64,000 nucleotides of DNA. It comes from Lactococcus protaetiae (GTDB lineage Bacteria > Bacillota > Bacilli > Lactobacillales > Streptococcaceae). How positions within the stretch are numbered: position 1 is the first letter of the stretch; every line of letters starts with the position of its first letter. Positions 35,243 to 43,278 of this stretch are shown here, in pieces. The translations under genes were made by a program, and so were the position numbers. The notes under the pieces were generated by a model, which had not been told where the DNA came from, did no database searches, and worked only from the letters and a program-made list of their open reading frames with translations. The stretch lies in assembly GCF_006965445.1 (NCBI RefSeq), contig NZ_CP041356.1, positions 2,108,001-2,172,000 of the forward strand. The letters run 5' to 3'.

Positions 35243-35471
35243 CTCTCAACTCCTCAACTTCTTTTATTTTTTTAATCTGCCTTTTCATGTAAAGCTGAAG
35301 TTCCCCAAACACATTCTCTGACTCGTCCAGCTCCGAGCGGTCAATGTTTTCTTGTTCAATATTTGACAGTAATTTACTGAACCGCTTGGCTAATGTCCCC
35401 CAGAAAATCACAACACCGATTAATACTATTCCGCCAATTAAATTAATAATATTTGCGATTGTTTCCATCAT
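35235..35471 (-). CDS. Small membrane protein, duplicate B (longer)
   Basis: 78 residues: METIANIINLIGGIVLIGVV helix, the same charged stretch as copy A, then an extra GELQLYMKRQIKKIKEVEEL coil. The longer form is probably ancestral, with copy A truncated. The GGAGG site lies 1-4 bases from tandem ATGs, so translation is probably coupled to the tiny upstream frame. Confidence 0.6.
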   Translation of the reverse strand: MMETIANIINLIGGIVLIGVVIFWGTLAKRFSKLLSNIEQENIDRSELDESENVFGELQLYMKRQIKKIKEVEELRDE

Positions 35472-35488
35472 TCCTCCACGCTTTCCGT
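35307..35488 (-). repeat. 182-bp duplication, copy B
   Basis: Partner of 34603-34784, nearly identical. Beyond 35488 the similarity resumes with the copy-A partner gene only after a gap of about 108 bp, which marks a deletion in this copy. Confidence 0.9.
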
Positions 35489-35506
35489 GATGTAATATTG
35501 TTTCAT
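35468..35506 (-). pseudogene. Internally deleted 12-codon remnant (copy B partner)
   Basis: MKQYYITESVEE and a TGA: the first six and last six codons of the 34764-34910 frame joined after loss of 108 bp, a multiple of three. A GGGAGGG site precedes it. It may now serve only as a translational leader for the membrane-protein gene. Confidence 0.6.
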
Positions 35507-35552
35507 TCAATCCCTCCCCACCAGTCATTGACCAGCGATATTAGTTTGTCGG

Positions 35553-36089
35553 TCATTCTCGTTCTTTCTTCATTGACTGCCAAAATACATCATTTAGATA
35601 TTTTTGATATGCACTTTTCTTCGGTTTAAATTTATCAAGCTTTGTTTTAATTTTATGATGAATAACATAACTGTTTATTTGACGCAGTTCTAAACCCAAA
35701 ATTTCTGCTATTTCTGACCTGAATTTTCCTTCTTTTGCAAGTTTCCTAATTTCTGAGTCATATTTTGTTAAGTATTTATTTTTTTTAGGCAATTTAAGCG
35801 TTCTAATTCTATCTGTGATTGCCTTTTCGGTTACTCCAAACCTACGTCCTAACTGAGCGTATGTATACCGAAGATAATTTTCAATAATATAGTCGTCTTC
35901 TTCCTTCGTCCATACTTTTTCAAAGTGTCTGATATCAAGCTCTTTTCTTAGCCTTACAGCTTTACAGACAATTGACTTTTTACTTCGCCCTAGAAACTCA
36001 GCCGCAGCATTCAAGTCAAAATTATCAACATCGTTGTAGTAAAGTTCTAAATAGATTTCTTCCTCTTCTGTCCATGCTTTACCAGCCAT
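35553..36089 (-). CDS. Phage protein with repeated Myb/SANT-like HTH domains
   Basis: About 178 residues. Two repeats start with Trp-Thr-x-Glu-Glu (AWTEEEEIYLELYY and VWTKEEDDYIIENY), each followed by an HTH, AAAEFLGRSKKSIVCKAVRL and YAQLGRRFGVTEKAITDRIR. A third HTH is seen at SEIAEILGLELRQINSYVI. It should bind DNA at several sites. It lies directly after a tyrosine recombinase, so it could be a directionality or accessory factor; that is only inferred from position. Confidence 0.7.
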   Translation of the reverse strand: MAGKAWTEEEEIYLELYYNDVDNFDLNAAAEFLGRSKKSIVCKAVRLRKELDIRHFEKVWTKEEDDYIIENYLRYTYAQLGRRFGVTEKAITDRIRTLKLPKKNKYLTKYDSEIRKLAKEGKFRSEIAEILGLELRQINSYVIHHKIKTKLDKFKPKKSAYQKYLNDVFWQSMKKERE

Positions 36090-36094
36090 TTTCC

Positions 36095-36907
36095 CTACCA
36101 ATCTATTGCCTTATTCATATGAGATTGTTGTTCTTTTTTTGAAATCCGAGTATAAATCTGAGTCGTAGCTAAGCTTGCGTGACCCAGTAAGTCGCTAACT
36201 AATGAAATATCTTTCGTTTTTTTCATCATATTTACTGCAAAAAAATGTCTAAAGCTATGAGGGTGCATTGCCTCCTCTCTGATATTGTACTTGTTGGCAA
36301 GATAATGCAAAGATGAAGCAACACCTCTTGACGTGATATGATTATTAGCATTATAAGGACTAGGGAAAAGCCACTCTGAATCAACATTTTTGAAATACTC
36401 CGCAGAATCCTTAACTAACTGCTCTGGAATATAAATTGTTCGCATTTTGCCTTTCGACCACATCACCGCTTCGCCATTCTTTAAATCATTTTTAGTAAAT
36501 CGAATAAATTCGGAAACGCGAGCACCCGTTTTTGCTATAAATTGAATCCGCCAGTACATCTTTTCATTTTTATCTTCTACTAATTTTTGGCAAAGATAAT
36601 CATATTCTTCACGAGTAATTACATTTTCAACTGATGTTGGTTGTTGAATCTTAAGCAGCTTTACCTTATTTCTGGGTTGATTGATTAAATCCATGAATAG
36701 ATTCATCGGCTGCAACCGAATATTGACGGTTTTAGGAGCATACTCTTTCTTTAGCTCATTTTTCCAAATCATCATATTCTGTTTTGAAAAGTCTTTCCCG
36801 AAGCGATTTCTAAATTTTTTCAAACCTAATAAATATTGCTTACGAGTATTTTCTGCAAGTTCACGTTCTTCAAAATAATTTTCAAATAATTGTTCATATT
36901 TATCCAA
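36095..36907 (-). CDS. Second tyrosine recombinase (XerC/D-like) in early region
   Basis: 270 residues with a complete active-site set: Arg in TGARVSEFIRF, Lys in MWSKGKMRTIYIP, HxxR in HPHSFRHFF, His in LLGHASLATTQ and the Tyr in IYTRISKK. The N-terminal SAM-like domain is short, without an arm-binding extension. It is transcribed with the lytic genes and not at the attachment site, so it is unlikely to be the prophage integrase. It could resolve multimers or act at another site. Confidence 0.85.
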   Translation of the reverse strand: MDKYEQLFENYFEERELAENTRKQYLLGLKKFRNRFGKDFSKQNMMIWKNELKKEYAPKTVNIRLQPMNLFMDLINQPRNKVKLLKIQQPTSVENVITREEYDYLCQKLVEDKNEKMYWRIQFIAKTGARVSEFIRFTKNDLKNGEAVMWSKGKMRTIYIPEQLVKDSAEYFKNVDSEWLFPSPYNANNHITSRGVASSLHYLANKYNIREEAMHPHSFRHFFAVNMMKKTKDISLVSDLLGHASLATTQIYTRISKKEQQSHMNKAIDW

Positions 36908-36914
36908 ATAAATT

Positions 36915-37559
36915 TCACCTCCATATCAGATGCATAGGTGTTTTCCAAATATCATATATTTCTTGCGATAAAGCATTACCAACATAACATTTAGCTCTAA
37001 CTCCTAGCAGAGAAAGTTGAACATAGCACATTAACAAGACATTTTCATCTAAATCGCATGCTTCAACTTCTACATTTTTTTGATAATTAACCCCCAAGTC
37101 TTTCATCAATTGCAACTGAGCGAGAATCATGCTTCCTGCTCCACATGCATTTTCACCAATCCTGATTTTCCCTGACTTTTCTATTGTTTTTTCTAAAAAA
37201 TCTTTATCAATCGCTAATTTGGCACTTGCGAGTGACAAAGAGTACGGCGTAAAGAATTGACCTTTATTAGAATTATGAGCATTTAACAAATGATACATTT
37301 TTCCTAAATGGTCATCAATTCCATTTTCATCAAATAAGTCAATCAATTCTGCAAAGCATTCGCTAAATACTTTCAACGTTCCTTCACCATATTTTTTAAA
37401 TAGTTCTAAATATTTCTTTTCTCGCTCATCAAAATTTGTTAAATCTGCTTGATTTGATAAAGTGTAAGCCATGGAATGAATCCATGCAAAGAAAAGTTCA
37501 TCGTAGCGATATTTACCATCTAGTTGCTTTATTTTTTTTACAATGAGTTCCACTGTCAT
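36915..37559 (-). CDS. N6-adenine methylase-like protein lacking the catalytic motif
   Basis: 214 residues resembling the N-6 DNA methylase core of type I enzymes: QFFTPYSLSLASAKLA and the SAM-binding motif IRIGENACGAGSMILAQL. The chain ends at GNALSQEIYDIWKTPMHLIW, before or without the NPPY/DPPY catalytic motif. It is therefore either an inactive SAM-binding relative or a truncated enzyme. Similar short forms occur in other phage early regions. It could be an anti-restriction decoy; that is speculation. Confidence 0.7.
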   Translation of the reverse strand: MTVELIVKKIKQLDGKYRYDELFFAWIHSMAYTLSNQADLTNFDEREKKYLELFKKYGEGTLKVFSECFAELIDLFDENGIDDHLGKMYHLLNAHNSNKGQFFTPYSLSLASAKLAIDKDFLEKTIEKSGKIRIGENACGAGSMILAQLQLMKDLGVNYQKNVEVEACDLDENVLLMCYVQLSLLGVRAKCYVGNALSQEIYDIWKTPMHLIWR

Positions 37560-37951
37560 CCCTCCACCTCCACGAAATCACGAGTTAGTGGGTTGAGGTA
37601 AGCATAAACAATATTCCTTCGATTACAGTTTTCAAACTCATCTGACAAATTATTAAACATGAAAGCTGTCAAAGGTTCATCTTCAATCAATCCATCTTCA
37701 ATCACTTGAACTGTCGCTCCGACGTCACTGTATGGCCTGATATAATCATTGACAAATGATTCTTTCACAACATAGTCCAACTCCTCCGCAATGCTTTTCG
37801 GAATCGTGAGCGAGGACAGACTTAAAATTTTCATGAATGCTTTACGATTAACCTCGATTATTTCATTCTGTTGTTCAATGGTGTAGTAAGCCTTTGACTT
37901 AAAATTCAATGCTTCTGCAGCAATTTGTTTCGCTTTTTCTAATTCACTCAT
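37556..37951 (-). CDS. DUF1642-like early phage protein
   Basis: 131 residues, with SLTIPKSIAEELDYVVKESF and a C-terminal region, RRNIVYAYLNPLTRDFVEVE. It shares the IPKSIAE-type motif and size with the 34907-35242 product. It overlaps both neighbours by a few bases. Function unknown. Confidence 0.6.
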   Translation of the reverse strand: MSELEKAKQIAAEALNFKSKAYYTIEQQNEIIEVNRKAFMKILSLSSLTIPKSIAEELDYVVKESFVNDYIRPYSDVGATVQVIEDGLIEDEPLTAFMFNNLSDEFENCNRRNIVYAYLNPLTRDFVEVEG

Positions 37952-38219
37952 CGCCGCTCCCTTCAGCTTTCTCTATTTCGTATTTATGTACTATTCTTGC
38001 TTTTGTTCCAACTCCTTTTATGATTTCGACATTAATATGACTAGGTGTAGTTGTAGTTCTATAGCCTATTTCGTATGCCATGCAGAACCCCTCTAATTTA
38101 CCCTTAGCATAATAAAATGAGTTCATTGAGTCAGAAATATTTTCCTTGAAGCTATATTCCGCTGCCAAAAAGTTCATATATAATATTTCAAAGTTCTCAT
38201 TTCTCTGTTGTGAATTCAT
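37944..38219 (-). CDS. Early phage protein, unknown
   Basis: About 91 residues from MNSQQRNENFEILYMNFLAA, chosen because GGAGGGG precedes the ATG. It includes a helix with SDSMNSFYYAKGKLEGFCMA and a strand-rich end, NVEIIKGVGTKARIVHKYEI. No family is recognised. It overlaps the preceding 173-residue gene. Confidence 0.55.
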   Translation of the reverse strand: MNSQQRNENFEILYMNFLAAEYSFKENISDSMNSFYYAKGKLEGFCMAYEIGYRTTTTPSHINVEIIKGVGTKARIVHKYEIEKAEGSGDE

Positions 38220-38718
38220 CATCCCCTCCAATCGCTGCGAGTGCTTCGCCTACTTCGTCAATAAAAGAACTTGTAACATCTCCACCAGCATATCCGTCAT
38301 CTTCATCAGGGTCATAGCTTTTGTAGTTGGTGTATGCTTCTCTGATTTCTGTCAGTGCCTTTTCATATCTATCACAGCGTTCTTGCAGTTTTTCAACCTT
38401 ATTTTCGGCAGTTAATTTTTCTCTGTGAACTTGCTGAAACTCTGAGACTGTGACTAACTGCATTTTGTTATCTCTGATTTGTTGAATTTCATCAGCGCTG
38501 TAAACTAACAAATAATCTTTCAAGTTGTCAGTGCTGACAGAGACGTCAGGAAGATTATCAATCTGTTCTTGAATAGTGACTGTTCCTAAATTAACCATGT
38601 CATCCAACGCTTCGCGATAACCGCGTTTGTAATCTTCATTTTTGCTGCTCTTATTCAAGAGAGATAAATAAAAATCTCTAAAGCTTCTTAAATTACTTGT
38701 TGCTAGTCCAAATAGCAT
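38197..38718 (-). CDS. Early phage protein with coiled coil
   Basis: 173 residues with a central coiled coil (QQVHREKLTAENKVEKLQER to CDRYEKALTEI) and an acidic tail. DVSVSTDNLKDY is encoded by a TGTCAGTGCTGACAG palindrome (38525-38540), one of the genome-wide motifs. Function unknown. Confidence 0.55.
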   Translation of the reverse strand: MLFGLATSNLRSFRDFYLSLLNKSSKNEDYKRGYREALDDMVNLGTVTIQEQIDNLPDVSVSTDNLKDYLLVYSADEIQQIRDNKMQLVTVSEFQQVHREKLTAENKVEKLQERCDRYEKALTEIREAYTNYKSYDPDEDDGYAGGDVTSSFIDEVGEALAAIGGDDEFTTEK

Positions 38719-38722
38719 TTCC

Positions 38723-38912
38723 TAATCCTCCGTTAAATCATACAACTCAATTCCAAGCACCACATAATCATCTGGTAAGCGGTCTGTGTGGAAGTAATCA
38801 CAAAGGATTTCAATTATGCTGTACGGTCATTTTTACGAACGTTGAAATTCATTTTTCCTGATTTGACATCATCAAAATATTTGATGTCTAGTTTTAATTC
38901 GTGTGTTTTCAT
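38723..38912 (-). pseudogene. DUF3850/ASCH-like gene with central deletion
   Basis: The N-terminal part, MKTHELKLDIKYFDDVKSGK..FNVRKNDR, matches DUF3850 proteins, as does the C-terminal part in another frame, YFHTDRLPDDYVVLGIELYD. The middle (the QVGD.L.L region) is missing and the frame is lost after residue about 31. This is a real deletion, not a one-base error. Confidence 0.75.
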
Positions 38913-39415
38913 TCTTCCACCTCGATTTTCTCGTAGCTCCCAGTTTGCATGCTGTCGATTTCTTGCTTGGTAAAAGATGTTTTATACCCTTTTTGTTTTG
39001 CAAGAAACGAATTGTCTGGTTCTTGCCAATGCTCATAATATCCAGTGTTTGTATCTAATGCCAAGTAACTAGTTGTCAGCTTATTCTTCAAATAGAACAA
39101 CTTCGGATTCTTTAGGGTGTAGTCATCAAGCCATGCACGAAGAATCAAGTTGATGTTTTTATCACTTCCTTGAAAGAAAAGCCACTCATTCACATCATCT
39201 GGCATGCTATCGTCATCTAGCAAAGCGAAAGCATTATTATTTTTTCCTTTTACACATTCAACCCACTCCGCCACAAACTGCGGAATCACTGGCAGAGGTT
39301 GCGGTGGTTGCCAGTCTTTGAAGTGCTCTTTTGTTTGTTCCATTTTTGTACCAAAAGCAGAATTTCCCAGTGCTTTAACTACTTTGTCAAATTCTTCTTC
39401 AAAAGTCTTAGTCAT
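38909..39415 (-). CDS. DUF1642 protein
   Basis: 168 residues. The C-terminal part, KLFYLKNKLTTSYLALDTNT, KTSFTKQEIDSMQTGSYEKI, is the DUF1642 signature seen in Lactococcus and Streptococcus phages. The N-terminal half (FVAEWVECVKGKNNNAFALL) is also typical. The function of the family is unknown. Confidence 0.75.
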   Translation of the reverse strand: MTKTFEEEFDKVVKALGNSAFGTKMEQTKEHFKDWQPPQPLPVIPQFVAEWVECVKGKNNNAFALLDDDSMPDDVNEWLFFQGSDKNINLILRAWLDDYTLKNPKLFYLKNKLTTSYLALDTNTGYYEHWQEPDNSFLAKQKGYKTSFTKQEIDSMQTGSYEKIEVEE

Positions 39416-39429
39416 TTTTCATGTCCTCC

Positions 39430-39666
39430 TTACAAATTTTCATCTGATCCTATTTCCAAATCATAATCAAGTTGAAATGATGAAGGTGAAAAATCAAAAT
39501 CTATCTCTGAATCGTGAATAAACCTTGTTTGTTGCTCCTCTGACATATTTTCAAAGATTCCCTCCATCGCTTTTAATCCTTCTTTCATCACTAAGGCAAT
39601 TTCAAGGATTTCATTTTTCTTATTTTCATAGTTTGCTTTATCAATTTTAAGCGTACTTTGTCTCAT
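39430..39666 (-). CDS. Early phage protein, unknown
   Basis: 78 residues, helical N-terminal half (LKIDKANYENKKNEILEIAL) and acidic C-terminal half. No domain is recognised. The ATG has an AGGAG site and the gene is co-directional with its neighbours. Confidence 0.55.
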   Translation of the reverse strand: MRQSTLKIDKANYENKKNEILEIALVMKEGLKAMEGIFENMSEEQQTRFIHDSEIDFDFSPSSFQLDYDLEIGSDENL

Positions 39667-39741
39667 ATCTTCTCCTATTCAAGACAAGATAATTCTATTC
39701 ACTTGCCTTTATCTAGCCTATGATATTATTTCTACCTCTCG

Positions 39742-39903
39742 TTAATATCTCGTGATTCCTGGCATATCAGCCATATCAGCTAATTTCATAATGATTTGTG
39801 TGCAAGAAAGTTGCTCAATCATTTGTTGTTTCAAAAACTGACTTAGTTTATAATTTTCTTGCTCGAAATCATTGATAATATCGTGTTTTGATTTATTGGT
39901 CAT
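39742..39903 (-). CDS. Small phage protein after the helicase loader
   Basis: 53 residues, MTNKSKHDIINDFEQENYKL to PGITRY, mostly one long helix. It overlaps the loader stop as TGATG, so translation is coupled. It may be an accessory of the loader; no family is recognised. Confidence 0.6.
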   Translation of the reverse strand: MTNKSKHDIINDFEQENYKLSQFLKQQMIEQLSCTQIIMKLADMADMPGITRY

Positions 39904-40792
39904 CATGATGCCTTTCGCTTGTCTGAGATTGCTTCAAATTTAATCACGCTATTTTTAGAGCCTTCCATAATTCGAGAAACAATTTTATCATCATACTTAT
40001 TTTTCATTTCTTGTCCTGTGAAATTTGACGTGATAATTGTATTTCCTTCTCGTGCATTGTAAATATTGTAGATGATTCCTTGGACCCAGCTATTATCTTT
40101 TGAAAAAGTGCTTTCTGTTCCCAAATCATCAATTACCAATAAATCAACATTTCTCATCAGGGTACTCAAACGTTCTTCTTCTGTTTTTTTGTCTGAGTAA
40201 TTCCAGCTGTTTTTTATTTCTCGAACTAGTTCGCTAATATTGACAAATAAACAAGAAAACTTTTTATCTTTCATTGCTTCATTGACTTCTTGTAAGATAG
40301 CCATTGCTAAGTGAGATTTTCCTCGTCCTGCACCACCGACAAAAACAGTATTAAATATCCCTCCTTGGATATATTCTCGTGCAATTCGTTGTGCCTCATT
40401 GAGTACACTCTGCTCAGGTGTTGTTTTGACTTTAAAAGTATCAAATCGTGCATACCAAAGCGACTTTTTACCAACCAAACTCTGAGATTTTAGCACTCTA
40501 TATTTTCCATATTTACTCTTATTTAAGTAGTTCGCGTTAGCTGTTCGTTCTGCCAGTACCTCTTGTTTATGATGATAATTTCCTGCTTTTGTGCAATGCC
40601 TGCAGAAGCTCATACTTGTCACTTGGAGTCCTTCTTCTGTCAGTTCTCCATGAATTTGAGGGTCATAATCTATTGCAGGGGATGAGTATAGCGCATGAGT
40701 TCAATATTTGAATGTTCAGGACAAAACATCCCCGTGGGTATTTCTCGCCTGCGATAGAACCAAAGCATTGCATCTTCATTTTCTTTTCGCAT
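39903..40792 (-). CDS. dnaC: DnaC-like helicase loader ATPase, frameshifted
   Basis: About 296 residues after restoring one C at 40678-40681. The N-terminal part (FYRRREIPTGMFCPEHSN, SFCRHCTKAG) has Cys/His pairs. The AAA+ domain carries Walker A GGAGRGKSHLAMAI, Walker B DLLVIDDLGTE and sensor TIITSNFTG. It loads the host replicative helicase at the phage origin with the DnaD-like initiator encoded just upstream. Printed as is, the gene would begin at 40622 and lack the N-terminal 57 residues. Confidence 0.85.
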
Positions 40793-40802
40793 CCTATTTC
40801 CT

Positions 40803-41525
40803 CTAAAATCCTAATTCCTCATCATATCCCTTATTTTTCTTCTCTATTTTTTTGTTTCTCAGTCCCTCATGATTTTTGAGGTCTGATAAACTTTTTATGT
40901 TGCCGTGTTCCCAATTTTTCAATATTCCATCGACATATTTAAGATTACGGTTTCCACTATCAACAGCAATACTCATTGCTTTAATCACCATTTCATAGCT
41001 ATGGAGTTCTGACCAATCCGAAATACGTTCACGGATATAACCTGAAATTGTTCCAAAATTTGCTTCATAAAAACTCAAAATCTCTAATAATGATGATGAC
41101 TTATTAATTGTGTTATTAAATGTGTTATTCTCCTTTACCTTTTCTTCCATACCCTCATTACCTTTTTGTAAAGGGGGTATGGAATTTTTTGTAAAGGGGG
41201 TATTTACATTTTTGTTTATAGGGCTTATATAAATGTTTCTTTGTTCCACTTCTTTGCTATTTTCCTTATAGGTTAATTTACTTTCGATATAACCTAATTC
41301 TTGAAGACTACTAATGGACACACTTATTGTCTTTATCGAAACTTTATATTTTTCTGCTAACTTACCATTGCTTATCCAAGCATAACCGTTAATATTGGCT
41401 AATGCTGCGATTTCTCCATAAATTAATCTAGCAAGAGGAGTAAGTCTGTTATCATGTAAAACTTGTGCATGAATAACGACATAATAATTCACTCCCTCGA
41501 AATCACTTTCTTTATCAATTGTCAT
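40803..41525 (-). CDS. DnaD-like replication initiator
   Basis: 240 residues. The N-terminal winged helix (LTPLARLIYGEIAALANING, KLAEKYKVSIKTISVSISSL) and the C-terminal DnaD/DnaB_2 domain (ILSFYEANFGTISGYIRERI to KYVDGILKNWEHGNIKS) are both evident. The linker is Asn/Ser-rich. The phage origin may lie within or near this gene, but iterons are not obvious. Confidence 0.85.
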   Translation of the reverse strand: MTIDKESDFEGVNYYVVIHAQVLHDNRLTPLARLIYGEIAALANINGYAWISNGKLAEKYKVSIKTISVSISSLQELGYIESKLTYKENSKEVEQRNIYISPINKNVNTPFTKNSIPPLQKGNEGMEEKVKENNTFNNTINKSSSLLEILSFYEANFGTISGYIRERISDWSELHSYEMVIKAMSIAVDSGNRNLKYVDGILKNWEHGNIKSLSDLKNHEGLRNKKIEKKNKGYDEELGF

Positions 41526-41539
41526 TTTTTCACCTTGTA

Positions 41540-42361
41540 TTAGATATTCTTTATTCGTCCAAATTGTTCGCTCAATTCATTTGAACTTAATTTTGTATAG
41601 ATTGTTGTTGTAGAGATGTCTTCATGCCCTAGTAATTGTTGTAAAACAGTGGAATCTCCACCGTGATTGATAAAAGATTTGGCAAAATAATGCCTAATCG
41701 AATGTGGGTAGACTTTATCTTTATTGACTTTTGCCCTACCAGCAATATTTTTTAGATTCACTCGATAGGTTCGTTGATTTTTATAAAAAATAGCGGACTG
41801 GATGCCCTCTTGATTGACATAACTCTTTAACTGTTTTTTCAAAAACTGAGGAATTGTTACAATTCTCTGCTTTCCCTTATTTTCAATCACAATTACTTTT
41901 TTATTGAGGTCATCCGCCTTTATCGCACAAACTTCTGAGATGCGCATCCCTGTGTTTCCAATAATCAAGATAAACAGGCGCATTTCTTCTGTCTTGCTAT
42001 TTTTAATCAGCCTTTTATATTCTGATTCAGTGATTGATTCACGATGTTCTTTTGTCTGACTTTTAAAAAGCTTTACTGATAATTTAGAATCAATATATCC
42101 CTCATTTTCCAGCCAATTCAAAAATATATTTATAATGATGAGTTTTTGATTAATTGTTTTAAGCTTATACCGCTGACTTGGCTTAAACTCGCATTCTTTC
42201 AGATAATGCTTGAATTGAATAATCGTTTCTTTATTCATAGATAGATGATTGCCAACAACAAAAGATTCAAATTGTCTAAGCGTATTCAAATAATTTTTAA
42301 TCGTATTTTTACCTAGTTCATTTTCTTTGATTGACAATTCATATTCTTTGATTGGTAACAT
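41540..42361 (-). CDS. Third tyrosine recombinase (XerC/D-like) in early region
   Basis: About 273 residues with the complete catalytic set: Arg in TGMRISEVCAI, Lys in IENKGKQRIVTIP, HxxR in YPHSIRHYFA, His in LLGHEDISTTT and Tyr in IYTKLSSNE. The N-terminal SAM-like domain starts EYELSIKENELGKNTIKNYL. It is encoded immediately upstream of the initiator in the lytic transcript. The AGAGG site favours the start at 42361. It is not close kin of the 36095-36907 recombinase beyond the catalytic core. Confidence 0.85.
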   Translation of the reverse strand: MLPIKEYELSIKENELGKNTIKNYLNTLRQFESFVVGNHLSMNKETIIQFKHYLKECEFKPSQRYKLKTINQKLIIINIFLNWLENEGYIDSKLSVKLFKSQTKEHRESITESEYKRLIKNSKTEEMRLFILIIGNTGMRISEVCAIKADDLNKKVIVIENKGKQRIVTIPQFLKKQLKSYVNQEGIQSAIFYKNQRTYRVNLKNIAGRAKVNKDKVYPHSIRHYFAKSFINHGGDSTVLQQLLGHEDISTTTIYTKLSSNELSEQFGRIKNI

Positions 42362-42390
42362 CTTCATCACCTCTATTCATAAGCTATTTT

Positions 42391-42654
42391 TTACTCAAAT
42401 TCTTTGCTTTTATCTGTCTTTTCTAAAGTCCATACAGCACTTTGAAAAGGATAGCCAGATTCACTCTTCCCTGATTCTAATGTGGTGTGAAATTCATAGC
42501 CTACCTTTTTCAACTCACTGATTCGTGCAGGGGCTTCCCAAATTCCAAGAAAGTTTAACGCTTCCCATCTTGTCAATGAAGCATGAGAATCAAACCATCT
42601 AAGTATCCGTTCATGTTGCGTTTGTCGTTGTTTGTTATCAATAACATTGGTCAT
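42391..42654 (-). CDS. Phage winged-helix protein
   Basis: 87 residues. RILRWFDSHASLTRWEALNF, PARISELKKVGYEF and YPFQSAVWTLEK form the helix-turn-helix pattern of lactococcal phage early proteins that resemble small regulators. The probable role is DNA binding in early control. Confidence 0.65.
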   Translation of the reverse strand: MTNVIDNKQRQTQHERILRWFDSHASLTRWEALNFLGIWEAPARISELKKVGYEFHTTLESGKSESGYPFQSAVWTLEKTDKSKEFE

Positions 42655-42667
42655 TTTGTCTCCAATC

Positions 42668-42738
42668 TGTTATAATCAGGATAGTAGCTTTCCAAATTAC
42701 TACCCAGCCTCGTTTACTGACGGGGCTTTTTTATTTTG
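42668..42738 (+). ncRNA. Possible short phage RNA on the antisense strand
   Basis: TTGGTC and TATAAT (42672-42677) with an 18-bp spacer are followed within about 60 nt by a GCCTCG-TTTACTGA-CGGGGC hairpin and TTTTTTATTTT. The transcript would run rightward through the space between two leftward genes. No coding frame with a ribosome site is seen. Confidence 0.4.
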
Positions 42739-42874
42739 TCATGTAGCGAAGATAATCAGAAAGCTGATAAAATCTGCGTGTGAAGTTATCTTTGGAAACT
42801 TCCCAAAGCTCTTTAGTAAGCCACTTCGTGACGATTTCTCCGTTAGTCGTGGTATATTGTTCGCAAATGAGCAT
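42731..42874 (-). CDS. Small phage protein
   Basis: 47 residues, MLICEQYTTTNGEIVTKWLT to YLRYMTK, with GGAGG before the ATG. It is a compact alpha/beta pattern seen in small early phage proteins. Function unknown. Confidence 0.55.
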   Translation of the reverse strand: MLICEQYTTTNGEIVTKWLTKELWEVSKDNFTRRFYQLSDYLRYMTK

Positions 42875-42883
42875 TATTCCCTC

Positions 42884-43012
42884 CTAATACAGCACTGCGT
42901 TCAGTCTCTTTGCTATACGTTTCAGTGCATTGATATTGTGTGTGATGAGTTCTTTGAACAGGTCGAACAGGATTTCACCTGTGTCGGGATTGACGATGTA
43001 AGTGTAGGGCAT
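42884..43012 (-). CDS. Small phage protein
   Basis: 42 residues, MPYTYIVNPDTGEILFDLFK to RLNAVLY, with an AGGAG site upstream. It is followed directly by the 47-residue gene. Function unknown. Confidence 0.55.
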   Translation of the reverse strand: MPYTYIVNPDTGEILFDLFKELITHNINALKRIAKRLNAVLY

Positions 43013-43022
43013 TGTGTGTCTC

Positions 43023-43265
43023 CTAATCAACATATTCAAACTTAGGTTTTTTAGCTACCCCTCTATATTTCTTCTGGTAACTATCCCAAGCAATAAAAGC
43101 CGGAATAAAAGTAATCCGTTTACCTGCATTTATCACAAAATGTGGGGCAATTTTTTCAAATTTTCGAATTTTGATTTGTATTGTTTCTTTTTTGACCCCA
43201 AGCTTATCTGCTAATTTTTCATCGTTGAACCAGTAATCAGAATCTATTTTTTTATAATCAACCAC
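43023..43265 (-). CDS. Excisionase-like HTH protein
   Basis: About 80 residues. YWFNDEKLADKLGVKKETIQIKIRKFEKIAPHFVINAGKR is an HTH of the excisionase or MerR-like DNA-binding class. A GTG start at 43265 with AAAGGGAATA upstream fits better than an ATG at 43286 that overlaps cro. It could direct excision with the integrase; it is the second gene of the lytic operon. Confidence 0.6.
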   Translation of the reverse strand: MVDYKKIDSDYWFNDEKLADKLGVKKETIQIKIRKFEKIAPHFVINAGKRITFIPAFIAWDSYQKKYRGVAKKPKFEYVD

Positions 43266-43278
43266 TGCTATTCCCTTT

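Noticed and set aside
36095-36907. Recombinase at 36.1 kb as the prophage integrase
   Set aside because: It is in the lytic operon far from either att core and lacks the arm-binding domain seen in the 46.2-kb integrase.
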